A stretch of 42,807 bases of DNA from Acidobacteriota bacterium (GTDB lineage: Bacteria; Acidobacteriota; Terriglobia; Bryobacterales; Bryobacteraceae): contig JACQZR010000198.1 in the NCBI GenBank assembly GCA_016213775.1, positions 1 to 42,807 of the forward strand. The letters run 5' to 3'. The notes beneath the pieces are model-generated. The model ran no database searches. It was not told the origin of the DNA and saw nothing but the letters and a program-made list of their open reading frames with translations. Below are positions 30,597 through 39,999 of the stretch, piece by piece. Within the stretch, counting starts at the first letter, position 1. Every line of letters starts with the position of its first letter. The position numbers and the translations under genes were made by a program.

Positions 30597-31625
30597 TTAT
30601 AGAATCCGAATGGCCTTGGGGCCGCGCACAGTGACATGTCCGATGCGCTTGGCGAGCGTGAACCGCTGTTCAAACACACGTGCATCGGAATCCGGCATGG
30701 AGATCAGCAATCCTCCAGAAGTCTGCGGATCATAGAATACCGTCTCGATATCGGCGTGGCCGGCATGCAACCGCGTCGAATCGATGTCGCCCGATGCAAA
30801 CTCGCGGTTGTTGTTCAGGCCAGAGGGGATCGCGCCCTCGTGCACATACTTCAGCGTTCCCGGCAGGATGGGCACCGAAGCGAACTCGATTTCCAACGTG
30901 ACTCCTGAACCGATGGCCATTTCGCGCGCGTGCCCGATCAGCCCGAAGCCGCTGATGTCTGTGCATGCATTCACCGTGAGCCCTTCCAGCGCTTCGGCCG
31001 CCTGTGCGTTCAATGTAAGCATCGAATCCATCGCATCGGCAAGCTTCATGGTATCCACAATGCCGCGCTTGAGCGCCGTGCCGATAATACCGGTCCCCAG
31101 CCGCTTGGTGAACAGCAACACATCGCCAGGCTTGGCGCCGGCGTTTCTCCAGATGCGGTCCGGATGAACGACGCCAGTCACTGCGTAGCCAAACTTGATC
31201 TCGTCGTCGTTGACGCTGTGGCCGCCGATCACCGGACAGCGCGCTTCGCTCATCTTGAATGCGCCGCCCTTAAGGATCTGTTCCAACTCGTCCATGTCGC
31301 CTTTGGATGGGTAGCAGACGATGGAGAGAGCGGAAATCGGACGGCCGCCCATCGCGTACACATCGCTGAGTGCGTTGGCGGCGGTAATGGCGCCGAAGGA
31401 GAACGGGTCGTCGACGATGGGAGTGAAGAAGTCCACTGTCTGCACCAGGGCACACTCCGGCGACAACCGGTAGACACCCGCGTCATCCGACGTTTCGTAT
31501 CCCACCAGTACGCTTTCGTTCTCCACCCGCGGCAGAGCCCGCAAAATCCTGTCCAACAACTTTGGACTGAGTTTTGAGGCTCAACCGGCGGCTTTGGCGT
31601 TGGCCGTAAGGCGACCTGTTGACAT
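30597..31625 (-). CDS. selD: Selenide, water dikinase (selenophosphate synthetase), itself a selenoprotein
   Basis: Makes selenophosphate from selenide and ATP for selenocysteine synthesis. An ordinary ORF call begins at a TTG at 31559 and misses the N-terminus. The frame continues upstream through a TGA at 31583-31581 to an ATG at 31625, reading MSTGRLTANAKAAG-Sec-ASKLSPKLLDRIL. This matches the conserved Sec/Cys-containing N-terminus of SelD (RLTxxxKAxG-U/C-xxKLxP). Sec is residue 15 of 342. An in-frame TGA just before the ATG fixes this start. Further motifs: QTVDFFTPIVDDPF (metal/ATP), ALSDVYAMGG, GGHSVNDDE, TDISGFGLIGH and DPQTSGGLL. The protein is complete. It implies SelA, SelB and tRNA-Sec elsewhere in the genome. 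Confidence 0.93.
31535..31582 (-). promoter_or_regulatory. SECIS-like hairpin following the selD UGA
   Basis: Directly after the TGA the minus strand can fold: GAGCC (31582-31578) with GGCTC (31539-31535), CAAAA with TTTTG, and GTCC (31567-31564) with GGAC (31554-31551) around the loop AAAGTTGTT. The apical stem begins 13 bases after the TGA, within the range of bacterial SECIS elements, and the loop carries a G-U. Pairing found by eye only. Confidence 0.65.
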
Positions 31626-31710
31626 GCGTTCTCAGAATAGCGCAACGGGTCCATTCCTTATCCTGGCGGCGTGAACCATTCCTGGCCATCTGCGTGCACA
31701 AGCCCATTGC

Positions 31711-32106
31711 ATGACTCGCATCACTCAGGCTCTTTCGCAGCCGGTACTTCCTTCTCCCAGTGCGCCAGCCCGCGGCGCTCGAACGACTATCTCCAACAAC
31801 CGAACGGCTTTTGCAAGGAATCCGCAGACGTCAAACGTAGCTTCCTCATTCTCATCGGCGGTGGATGCGGCAATGTCGAGCAAGGCGACGGCAACGACGA
31901 AAAATGGTCAAACCGCCAACAATTCGTCGTCAACCCCAATGGTGATTGTTTCCCCATTCAATCCGCTCGGGCTCCCGGTCTGTACCACGCCGGCGCCGAC
32001 CACGGCGGAAGTGGCCGCGAACCCGCAGGCTTGGGTAGGCACTTCGTTTGATCCCGCCATTCAGGTGAAACCGGTCATTTGCCGCCCGGATACGTGGGAA
32101 CCCTGA
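31711..32106 (+). CDS. Hypothetical Ser/Thr/Ala-rich protein
   Basis: The open frame codes for 131 residues, low in complexity in the first two thirds (SSAVDAAMSSKATATTKNGQ). The end (VIVSPFNPLGLPVCTTPAPT then TAEVAANPQAWVGTSFDP) looks more protein-like. No signal peptide, no clear Shine-Dalgarno, no recognised domain. Other frames here are worse, and the segment would otherwise be a gap of some 600 bases between selD and the receptor. Weakly supported. Confidence 0.4.
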   Translation: MTRITQALSQPVLPSPSAPARGARTTISNNRTAFARNPQTSNVASSFSSAVDAAMSSKATATTKNGQTANNSSSTPMVIVSPFNPLGLPVCTTPAPTTAEVAANPQAWVGTSFDPAIQVKPVICRPDTWEP

Positions 32107-32249
32107 CGAGCCGCCCGAGAAAACCGTCTCCCTGCCGGTCGCGGCTCGGTTTCGGCTGTGTTGATGCTCGCACACCCCTGGCATCCGTCGTCTGAGTGGT
32201 GTAAGATTGCCAGCATCCAGGATGCTCCTGGAGAAGGAGACATGGGCTT

Positions 32250-35200
32250 ATGAGGATGTTCTCTGTTCTCGCCCTTCTGGCATTGACCCTTTCCGGTCAG
32301 GATTACCGCGCAAAGATCCAGGGGATCGTAACCGATTCCACCGACGCCGTCATGCCGTCGGCGCGAATCACCATCCGCAACATTAACACCGGCATCGCAG
32401 CCACTCGCGAAGCCGCAACCAATGGCGCCTACATCTTCGATAACGTCGAGCCCGGAACCTACGTCGTGTCGGCGGAGGCGCAGGGTTTCTCGCGCCAACA
32501 GCAGGAGGGCGTGCTCGTCCAGACCCGTGCCGACGTTACGGTGAACTTCCGGCTCCAGCCGGGCGCATTGGTGGAGACGGTAACTGTCACCTCGCAGGCG
32601 GTGGCGCTCCAGTTCAACAGTACGACGCGCGAGTTGACCGTCGATCGGAAGATGCTGATGGACCTTCCGGTGAAAGCGCGCAATCCGTTCACGCTGGCAC
32701 TGCTCGATCCGGCGGTGGTGAGCCGCTACTCGGCGGAGAAGAACCCCTTCTTCATGTGGTCGTCTTCACAGATGGACGTCGGCGGCAGCACGAGCACCAA
32801 GAACGACCTTCTCCTCGACGGCGCGCCCCTGCAGATCGGGCCGAAGGGCTCCTATGCGCCACCGATGGACGCGGTCCAGGAGTTTTCCATCCAGCAGAAC
32901 TCGGTCGACGCGGAGTTTGGTCATTCCGCCGGCGGTACCATGTCTGTCTCGATGAAATCGGGAACCAACGACATTCACGGAACGGGCTATTATTTCGGAC
33001 GCAACCCGAAACTCAACGCCGTCGTTAATCCCATCACACGGACGCCGAATTTCGTACGCAACCACATCTGGGGCGGCACCGTCGGCGGACCGGTGAAGAA
33101 GAACCGCCTGTTCACGTTCTTCACCTACGAGGGATGGCGGACAAAAGAGCCCAGGGATGCCATACGCACCATGCCGACGGAGCTCGAGCGCGCCGGCGAT
33201 TTCTCGAGATCGCTTACTCGCACCGGAACCCTGCGCACCATCTATGACCCGGTGACGACGGTGCTCAACGTTGGCACCAATAGCGCCACGCGGCTGCCGT
33301 TTGGCGGTAATATACTTCCCGCCAGCCGCTTCGATCCCACCGCCCGCCGCATCATGCAGGATCTGTGGGCGCCCAACAATCCGGGCGACGACTTGAGCGG
33401 ATCGAATAACTTCAAAGCTTCCTATCCCTGGCCGATGATGAATGCCAATTTCTCGGACAAGACCGATTGGAACGTCACCGATAAATTCAAAGTCTTCGGG
33501 CGGTATTCCCAATTCCGCACTACCCTCGATCAAGGCAATTACACTCCCAACAAGTCGCGCGCGATGCCCAACGACAACGGCGGCATCATGAACTCGCGTA
33601 ACATCGCCGGCGACGCGGTTTATACTCTGTCCCCGCGCACGGTTCTCAACATCAGGGCCAGCTACGCAATGCTCGAAGACGATTACTCCGCGCCCGAGTA
33701 TGCGGTGGGAGAAAAGGGGCTGGCCGAGTTCTGGCCAAACAATCCCTGGTATTCCCCTTATGTGAAGGACATGCCGCTCGTTTATTACCCGAACGTCGTA
33801 ATTAACGGGCAGACTTCGGCAAGTTACGGCAAAGGAAGCTACTGGTATCAGCACCCGCACCACTATTCCTTCAGCGGAAAGGTTTCGCAGCAGCGCGGCG
33901 CGCACTATCTGAAGGCGGGCGCCGAATACCGCTACCACGTGGGGATTGGGATCTTTCCCAACCTGATGAACTGGAATTTCTATCCGGACTCCACGGCGAA
34001 CACCTATTTGTCGCCGAATACGGCACTGTCCGGCGATGCCCATGCTTCGTTCCTGCTGGGAGTTGTGGATAACCGCTCGGCGGCGCGGGGCTTCCCCTTC
34101 CAGACGATGCGGGTTCCATTCCTCGGCACATTCGTCCATGACGATTGGAAAATCACACGACGAATGACGCTCAACCTGGGATTGCGCTACGAATGGGAGT
34201 CCGGGCCCTACGATGACCGCGACATCTACTCGCGTTACCTGGATTTGTCGGCGCCCAACGCCGCAATACAGAGGACGCCCCCCTCTATTCCGGCGGATCT
34301 GCTGGCCCTCTCCACTCCCAAGTTCAACGGGGCCTGGGTGTTCACCGATAGTGACAACCGCAAACCGTGGGTGACGCAGAAGGCCATCTTCCTGCCGCGC
34401 GCCGGCTTGGCCATCCGGGTGAATGAGAAGACCGCTGTTAATATCGGCTACGCCCGTTACGCCGTGCCGGTGGTGGCCGGGAACGCGAACGGCGGATCTG
34501 CCACATTGCAGGCATGTCCCTGGTGCATTGGATTCAGCAGTCTGTCGAATCCACTCCCGTACGTGGAAGGCCGCCCTCAAGCGTACCTGTCCAACCCCTT
34601 TCCATCCAACAACCCACTGCAATTGCCCATCGCCAAGTCGCTGGGTCCTTACACCCAAGTGGGAAATGGCGCCAACTGGGCGTCGCAGGATTATAAGGCG
34701 CAGATCAACGACCGTATCAATTTCACCATCATGCGTGAAGTGCCGGGGCAGTTCAAGGTCGATGCAACCTGGTTCGTCAACATCGGCCGCTATGTTCCGC
34801 ACGATATGGCAATGAATATGGCGGATCCGAACCTGGGCTACACTTACAAAGCTCAGCTCTCGCAAAACATCGCCAACCCGTTCTACAACTACCTGACCCG
34901 GTCGGAGTTCCCAGGCACGCTGCGCAATCCGTCCACTGTCTCGCGCGGCAGTCTGTTGACGCCTTACCCGCATTACGGAGGGTTGACCATGAACAATGTG
35001 GGCGACTGGCGATCCCGCTATCAGGCTCTGCAACTGCGCGTGCAGCGGACGTATTCGGCTGGAGCCAGCATCCTGGTGGCCTACAACTTCAACCGCGAGC
35101 GAGGCGAGAATTACTTCAACGCGCCCCAGCAGTATTTGAACCAGGTGTTCTGGCTTGGTTCGAATAATGCGCGCCACCGGCTTACCGTCGCGGGCGTTTA

Positions 35201-35678
35201 TGATCTGCCGCTGGGGAAAGGACGGAAACTCGGCTCGGGCATGCATCCGGTGCTTAACGCCGCAATCGGTGGATGGCAGGTGAGTGGTATCTACACCTAT
35301 CGTTCGGGCGAGTTTCTCCGGTTCCCGCAAGCCGACGTTGTTGGCGAGCCGTTCATTGACAGCCCCGGCCCGCAGAAATGGTTCAACACGGACTCCTACC
35401 GGGTACCAACACCTTTCACTCCCCGGCTGAATCCATTCCAGTATGAGGGCGTCACCGGACCCATCTTCTGGAACATGGACGGCACGGTCTCCAAGTCGTT
35501 CCCGATTCGCGAAAAGTACAAACTGGAGTTCCGCTTCGAAGCCTACAACCTCACCAATTCGCTCATGTGGGCCAACCCCAATATGGCGGTGGGGAACGCG
35601 CTGTTTGGGCGCTCCACTGCTCAGGCCACAACCAACCGCGGAAGGGAAATGCAGTACACGATGCGGTTCCATTTCTGA
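32250..35678 (+). CDS. TonB-dependent receptor, Oar-like, with carboxypeptidase-regulatory domain
   Basis: The protein has 1142 residues. Signal peptide MRMFSVLALLALTLSGQ, carboxypeptidase-regulatory-like domain (about 22-105: KIQGIVTDSTDAVMPSARIT, YIFDNVEPGTYVVSAEAQGF), plug region (LPVKARNPFTLALLDPAV, LLLDGAPLQ, VDAEFGHSAGGTMSVSMKSG) and a long barrel ending MQYTMRFHF with C-terminal Phe. GGAGAAGGAG lies 11-20 bases upstream; an ATG at 32240 closer to it ends after three codons. The ligand is unknown. A 968-codon antisense open frame inside this gene is a by-product of codon bias. The 143 bases before it hold the likely promoter but no clear boxes. Confidence 0.94.
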   Translation: MRMFSVLALLALTLSGQDYRAKIQGIVTDSTDAVMPSARITIRNINTGIAATREAATNGAYIFDNVEPGTYVVSAEAQGFSRQQQEGVLVQTRADVTVNFRLQPGALVETVTVTSQAVALQFNSTTRELTVDRKMLMDLPVKARNPFTLALLDPAVVSRYSAEKNPFFMWSSSQMDVGGSTSTKNDLLLDGAPLQIGPKGSYAPPMDAVQEFSIQQNSVDAEFGHSAGGTMSVSMKSGTNDIHGTGYYFGRNPKLNAVVNPITRTPNFVRNHIWGGTVGGPVKKNRLFTFFTYEGWRTKEPRDAIRTMPTELERAGDFSRSLTRTGTLRTIYDPVTTVLNVGTNSATRLPFGGNILPASRFDPTARRIMQDLWAPNNPGDDLSGSNNFKASYPWPMMNANFSDKTDWNVTDKFKVFGRYSQFRTTLDQGNYTPNKSRAMPNDNGGIMNSRNIAGDAVYTLSPRTVLNIRASYAMLEDDYSAPEYAVGEKGLAEFWPNNPWYSPYVKDMPLVYYPNVVINGQTSASYGKGSYWYQHPHHYSFSGKVSQQRGAHYLKAGAEYRYHVGIGIFPNLMNWNFYPDSTANTYLSPNTALSGDAHASFLLGVVDNRSAARGFPFQTMRVPFLGTFVHDDWKITRRMTLNLGLRYEWESGPYDDRDIYSRYLDLSAPNAAIQRTPPSIPADLLALSTPKFNGAWVFTDSDNRKPWVTQKAIFLPRAGLAIRVNEKTAVNIGYARYAVPVVAGNANGGSATLQACPWCIGFSSLSNPLPYVEGRPQAYLSNPFPSNNPLQLPIAKSLGPYTQVGNGANWASQDYKAQINDRINFTIMREVPGQFKVDATWFVNIGRYVPHDMAMNMADPNLGYTYKAQLSQNIANPFYNYLTRSEFPGTLRNPSTVSRGSLLTPYPHYGGLTMNNVGDWRSRYQALQLRVQRTYSAGASILVAYNFNRERGENYFNAPQQYLNQVFWLGSNNARHRLTVAGVYDLPLGKGRKLGSGMHPVLNAAIGGWQVSGIYTYRSGEFLRFPQADVVGEPFIDSPGPQKWFNTDSYRVPTPFTPRLNPFQYEGVTGPIFWNMDGTVSKSFPIREKYKLEFRFEAYNLTNSLMWANPNMAVGNALFGRSTAQATTNRGREMQYTMRFHF

Positions 35679-35785
35679 TGGTCGCGCGCGGCCAGCATTG
35701 GCCGCTACTCAGACTCGCCCGTCATGCGGGCAGGATTTCCGGTTCCTTTTGATTTTGCGGCCGGGCTTGCTATTCTGGCACCATA

Positions 35786-37435
35786 ATGTTCCGCTACAGG
35801 TTTCTCGTTTGCGTCCTCGCGGCGCCGGTATTTCTCTCTGCCCCTGTCCTGTTGGCCGAAGAAAAAGTGGATCTCTCCATCGTCCACCGTATTCGCGCAG
35901 AGGCTCTGCAGAACTCCAAAGTGATGGATCACATGTTCTATCTGACCGACGTCAACGGTCACAGGTTGACAGGCTCGTCCGGTTATAAGAAGGCCGCGGA
36001 TTGGGCGGTGAAGCAGGCAGGCGCCTACGGTTTGTCGAATCCGCATTTGGAAAAATGGGGACCGTTTGGACGCGGTTGGGAGTACGAGCGGTTCGCGGCG
36101 CATATGATCGAGCCTGCATATTCTCCGCTGATCGGCTTTCCGTTGGCGTGGTCGCGGGGCACGGAGGGCGTCGTATCCGGGGAGCCTATGCTGGTGGTTC
36201 TGCGCTCGACGGAGGACCTGGAAAAGAATAAGGGCAAGTTGAAGGGCAAGATCATCATGATCGACACCCCGCGCGAAACACCGCAGCTTAGCAAGGCCCT
36301 GGCGCGGCGCTATACCGACGCGGAGTTGGATGATCTGGAGACTGCTCCGGAGCCCGGACAGTTGGGCTTTTTTGGCGGACGTCCGCCGAGCGGCACTCCG
36401 GGGGGACCTGGCGCGCAGCCTTCGGCTATGCGCAACTTTGAAGAAATGCGCAACTTCCGTACGCGCCGCGCCGAATTCCTGAATAAGGAAGGCGTACTGG
36501 CGGTGATCAGCACCGGCACGTCGGCGGATGGCGGAACGGTTTTCGGTTCGAGCGGCGGCAGTCAGGATCTGAAGAATCCAGTGCCTCCGCCAATGTTCGC
36601 ATTGACGCCGGAACATTACAATCGCATCGTGCGGCTGCTGGAGAAGAAGATCCCGGTGAAGATTGAATTTGAAGTCAAGGCGCGCGTGGTGGAAGAGAAT
36701 CTGGATTCCTGGAACGTGATCGCGGAGATTCCAGGCGGCAAGAAGAAAGATGAGATTGTGATGCTCGGCGGTCACCTGGATAGCTGGCATGGCGGCACTG
36801 GCGCCACCGACAACGCTGCTGGAAGCGCGGTGGTTCTGGAGGTTGTGCGGGTGTTGAAGTCGTTGAACGTGACGATGGATCGCACGATTCGAATGGCCTT
36901 ATGGAGCGGCGAGGAAGAAGGACTGCTCGGTTCGCGCGCCTACGTCAAGGAGCGATTCGCCGATCCCACCAAGATGCAACTGACCACGGAGCACGGCAAA
37001 GTGGCCGGATACTTCAACCTGGATAATGGCACCGGCAAGATCCGCGGCGTGTATCTGCAAGGCAACGACATGGCCCGGCCGATTTTCACCAAATGGCTGG
37101 AGCCGTTCAAGGATCTGGGCGCAACTCGTATCAGCATCCGCAACACGGGCGGCACCGATCATCAGGCGTTCGACGCCGTGGGTATTCCCGGATTCCAGTT
37201 TATTCAGGAGCCGATGGAATACAGCACGCGCACGCACCATTCCAACATGGACGTATACGATCACATCTCCAAGGCCGACCTGATGCAAGCTTCGGCGGTG
37301 ATGGCTTCGTTCGTTTATAACACCGCTATGCGCGATGAGATGCTCCCTCGCAAGCCGCTGCCGAAACCGCAACCGGAACGCGGCAGCCGTGGGGGGCGTA
37401 GCGGCGACCGGCCTTCTTCGGACAATCCGCGGTAA
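35786..37435 (+). CDS. Secreted M28 family zinc aminopeptidase
   Basis: The protein has 549 residues. Signal peptide MFRYRFLVCVLAAPVFLSAPVLLA; an inserted PA-like region (about 120-300) with a Gly/Pro-rich loop (FFGGRPPSGTPGGPGAQPS); then the di-zinc peptidase core: GGHLDSWHGGTGATDNAAG (His330, bridging Asp342), SGEEEGLLGS (catalytic Glu376, ligand Glu377), NLDNG (Asp413) and THHSNMDVYD (His485). All five metal ligands are visible. The tail is rich in Arg, Pro and Gly. It is followed 2 bases later by a CoA transferase, so the two are co-translated although functionally unlike. Confidence 0.93.
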   Translation: MFRYRFLVCVLAAPVFLSAPVLLAEEKVDLSIVHRIRAEALQNSKVMDHMFYLTDVNGHRLTGSSGYKKAADWAVKQAGAYGLSNPHLEKWGPFGRGWEYERFAAHMIEPAYSPLIGFPLAWSRGTEGVVSGEPMLVVLRSTEDLEKNKGKLKGKIIMIDTPRETPQLSKALARRYTDAELDDLETAPEPGQLGFFGGRPPSGTPGGPGAQPSAMRNFEEMRNFRTRRAEFLNKEGVLAVISTGTSADGGTVFGSSGGSQDLKNPVPPPMFALTPEHYNRIVRLLEKKIPVKIEFEVKARVVEENLDSWNVIAEIPGGKKKDEIVMLGGHLDSWHGGTGATDNAAGSAVVLEVVRVLKSLNVTMDRTIRMALWSGEEEGLLGSRAYVKERFADPTKMQLTTEHGKVAGYFNLDNGTGKIRGVYLQGNDMARPIFTKWLEPFKDLGATRISIRNTGGTDHQAFDAVGIPGFQFIQEPMEYSTRTHHSNMDVYDHISKADLMQASAVMASFVYNTAMRDEMLPRKPLPKPQPERGSRGGRSGDRPSSDNPR

Positions 37436-37437
37436 CG

Positions 37438-38631
37438 ATGCCGAAGCCGCTGGAAGGCCTTCGCGTCCTCGACTTTACGCACGCGCTGGCGGGGCCATAT
37501 TGCACTATGCTTTTGGCCACCTATGGCGCCGATGTGTACAAGGTGGAAGGGACCGGGACCGAAGACATGGGACGCACGTGGGGCCCGCCGTTCCAAGGTG
37601 GGCAGGCGTCCTATTTTCTCGGCATCAACGCGGGCAAGCAGGCGCTGGCCATCAATCTGAAGTCAGCCGAGGGCATCGCATTGTGCCGCGAATTGATCGC
37701 GCATGCCGATGTGCTCATCGAGAACATGCGGCCCGGCACGATGACACGGCTCGGGCTCGGATGGGACGTCGCGCAGGGGTTGAATCCGCGATTGGTTTAT
37801 TGTTCGATTTCTGGCCGCGGCCAATATGGACCGGGACGCGATGATCCAGCGATGGATCTGATTATGCAGGCAGCCTCAGGGCTCATCAGCATGACGGGAA
37901 CGGCGGACGGTGACACCGCGCGTTGCGGCCATTCGGTGGCGGACATCACGAGCGGCATGTTTTCTCTGATCGGGATCTTGATGGCGCTGCGGGTGCGCGA
38001 GCAGACAGGGCGCGGGCAGTTTGTGGATGTGTCGATGCTGGATTCGATGATCTCGGCGATGGCATCGAACTTTGCGAATTTCCTCGGCAGCGGGGTGTCG
38101 CCCCGCCCATTGGGAACGGCGTTCTCCACGATCGTGCCCTACAAGGCGTTCCCCGCGAAAGATCGCGAGATGGTGATTGCGGCGGCGAGTGAGAAGTTGT
38201 GGCAAGGGTTCTGCGAGGCTGTCGAGCATCCGGAGTGGGCCGCGGATCCGCGGTTCGCCACGAATCCGCTGCGGGTGAAGAATCGCGAGATGCTGGAGCC
38301 GATGATTGATGAGGTCTTGCAGACGCGCACTGCCGGGGAATGGGGGCGATTGCTTGCGGCGCAGGGCGTCCCCAGTTCGCCGGTACGCACGTTGGACGAA
38401 GTCATACACGATCCGCAGGCCCAGGTACGGGAGATGTTCCCGGTGGTGGAGCATCCAACCGCCGGCCCCGTGGTGGTGACCGGTGCGCCCATCAAGTTCA
38501 GCGAAACTCCAGGGCAGGTGGAGCGCGCGGCGCCGCTGCCCGGGCAGCATACCAGGGAGGCGCTGATGCATCTGTTAGGATTGGATGCCGCGGCGATTGA
38601 TTCGCTCATTGCACGTGGGGTTGTGAAATGA
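37438..38631 (+). CDS. Family III CoA transferase (CaiB/BaiF type)
   Basis: A 397-residue cytoplasmic enzyme that moves CoA between acyl-CoA and a carboxylic acid. N-terminal PLEGLRVLDFTHALAGPYCT, INLKSAEG, ADVLIENMRPG, then the catalytic Asp140 in PAMDLIMQAASGLISMTG, and VDVSMLDSMI. C-terminal AGPVVVTGAPIKFSETPG. Complete, usual length. It starts 2 bases after the peptidase stop and overlaps the next serine hydrolase by four bases (ATGA): a three-gene operon of peptidase, CoA transferase and hydrolase. The acyl substrate is not evident. Confidence 0.94.
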   Translation: MPKPLEGLRVLDFTHALAGPYCTMLLATYGADVYKVEGTGTEDMGRTWGPPFQGGQASYFLGINAGKQALAINLKSAEGIALCRELIAHADVLIENMRPGTMTRLGLGWDVAQGLNPRLVYCSISGRGQYGPGRDDPAMDLIMQAASGLISMTGTADGDTARCGHSVADITSGMFSLIGILMALRVREQTGRGQFVDVSMLDSMISAMASNFANFLGSGVSPRPLGTAFSTIVPYKAFPAKDREMVIAAASEKLWQGFCEAVEHPEWAADPRFATNPLRVKNREMLEPMIDEVLQTRTAGEWGRLLAAQGVPSSPVRTLDEVIHDPQAQVREMFPVVEHPTAGPVVVTGAPIKFSETPGQVERAAPLPGQHTREALMHLLGLDAAAIDSLIARGVVK

Positions 38632-39845
38632 CTCTTTTGATCCTTGCCTTGTTGGCCGCGCTGGCCGCCGCTCAGACGAAGCCATACTATCCGCCGCCCG
38701 ATTCGCAAGGTGGATGGCGCACGTTGAAGTCGCCCGCGGAGGTTCGCAAGACGGCGGGGCTCGACGTGTCGCGCCTCGACCAAGCCTTTGACTACGCTAC
38801 TCGCACCAGCCGCCATGGCGGGCTGTTGGTAGTGCGGCATGGGTGGCTTGCTTACGAGCGGTACTACGGTAAGGGCCATCGCGAGGCGAATCCGGCAATG
38901 GCTTCGGTGGGCAAAGGGTACACTTCCATCGCTTGTGGCATCATGCTGCGGGAACGGAAGGACCGCATTCCGCTGGGGTTGGAACAGAAAGTGTTCACCG
39001 AGGAGTTTCTGCCGCAGGCTTTCCCGTTGAATGATGCGGCGAAAGCGGAGATCAAACTGGGCCAGCTTCTGGCGATGACGTCGGGGATGCAGGAGGGGCG
39101 ATCCGGAATGGTGAATGGCGAGACGCTGGCCCTGGCGGCTCGCAAGCAGCCGGATGCCGCGCTCGGTCAGGACGGCGTAGCTTTGCACGCGCCGTTATGG
39201 TGCAAGCCAGGCGGCGGTTATTCGTATTCGTCCGAATCGACGCACGTCGCGTCGATTGTGCTGCGCAATATCGTTGGGAAAGAGATGCAGGATTACATCG
39301 ACGAGAAGCTCGCCAAACCGATGCAATGGGGCCGCTGGGGATATGCGCGGACGCGCAATGGAGTGACGCTGCCGCACACGCCGGGTGGCGGCAACATCGC
39401 GGTGCGCTCTACTGACGCATTGCGGTTCGCCTATCTGCTGCTGCACAAGGGCAAGTGGAACGGGAAGGATCTGGTGCCCGCCGATTACATCGACAAGTGC
39501 GCGAATCCGACGCCGTACAATCCGCACTCGCCCTTCACGCTACAGTTTGAATCGAATCGCGGCGGGCACGTGGCGGGTGCTCCGCGCGATGCCTGGTTCA
39601 AGTCAGGCGCGGGCGGTTTCGGGATCTACGTGATTCCCTCGCTCGACATGGTGATCTACAAGATGGCCGGCGATGATCCGCAGTATGATCCGGCGGCTAC
39701 GGGACTGCCGCTGCTGTACAAGTACGACGGGTCGCGCGACAACTGGAAGCCGCAGACGAAGAATCAATTCTCAGACGGTCCGGTTGGCGTGGATGACGGT
39801 GTACGGCGGCTGCTCGAAATGGTGGTTGCGTCCGTCGTCAAGTAA
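38628..39845 (+). CDS. Secreted beta-lactamase-fold serine hydrolase
   Basis: The protein has 405 residues. Signal peptide MTLLILALLAALAAAQ. Catalytic SxxK is SVGK (93-96) in AMASVGKGYTS; YSYSSEST provides the Tyr-Ser pair; LAMTSGMQ lies before it, and WFKSGAGGFGIYVIPSLDM contains the likely KSG/HxG-type third motif. Probably an esterase or peptidase of the S12 class. Start overlaps the CoA transferase stop (ATGA), so coupled translation. Followed by a row of hairpins. Confidence 0.9.
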   Translation: MTLLILALLAALAAAQTKPYYPPPDSQGGWRTLKSPAEVRKTAGLDVSRLDQAFDYATRTSRHGGLLVVRHGWLAYERYYGKGHREANPAMASVGKGYTSIACGIMLRERKDRIPLGLEQKVFTEEFLPQAFPLNDAAKAEIKLGQLLAMTSGMQEGRSGMVNGETLALAARKQPDAALGQDGVALHAPLWCKPGGGYSYSSESTHVASIVLRNIVGKEMQDYIDEKLAKPMQWGRWGYARTRNGVTLPHTPGGGNIAVRSTDALRFAYLLLHKGKWNGKDLVPADYIDKCANPTPYNPHSPFTLQFESNRGGHVAGAPRDAWFKSGAGGFGIYVIPSLDMVIYKMAGDDPQYDPAATGLPLLYKYDGSRDNWKPQTKNQFSDGPVGVDDGVRRLLEMVVASVVK

Positions 39846-39857
39846 CGCTTCGCTTAT

Positions 39858-39986
39858 CCCCGGGCAAAGCCGGGGGCCCTGGAGTTTCTACATTCCGCCG
39901 TCTTGTGGGGCGGGCAATCCTGCCCGCGGCTGGCCTTTCCAGGCCAGGGCCGGCTGAAAGCCGGCTAACCCCGGCAGAGCTGGGGG
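39858..39986. repeat. Row of four to five short hairpins between convergent genes
   Basis: Consecutive stem-loops with tiny loops: 39858-39875 (CCCCGG stem), 39910-39927 (7-bp stem, ATCC loop), 39930-39947 (7-bp stem, TTCC loop), 39949-39965 (7-bp stem, GAA loop) and 39969-39985 (CCCC...GGGG, imperfect). They fill most of the gap between the hydrolase stop (39845) and the tannase stop (40000). Probably a repeated intergenic element that also acts as a bidirectional transcription stop. Confidence 0.65.
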
Positions 39987-39999
39987 AACTCCCTTTGAA

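Noticed and set aside
32766-35672. A 968-codon open frame antisense to the large TonB-dependent receptor
   Set aside because: It lies fully inside a well-supported receptor gene, shows no domain or signal peptide, and is explained by the GC-rich third positions of the sense gene.
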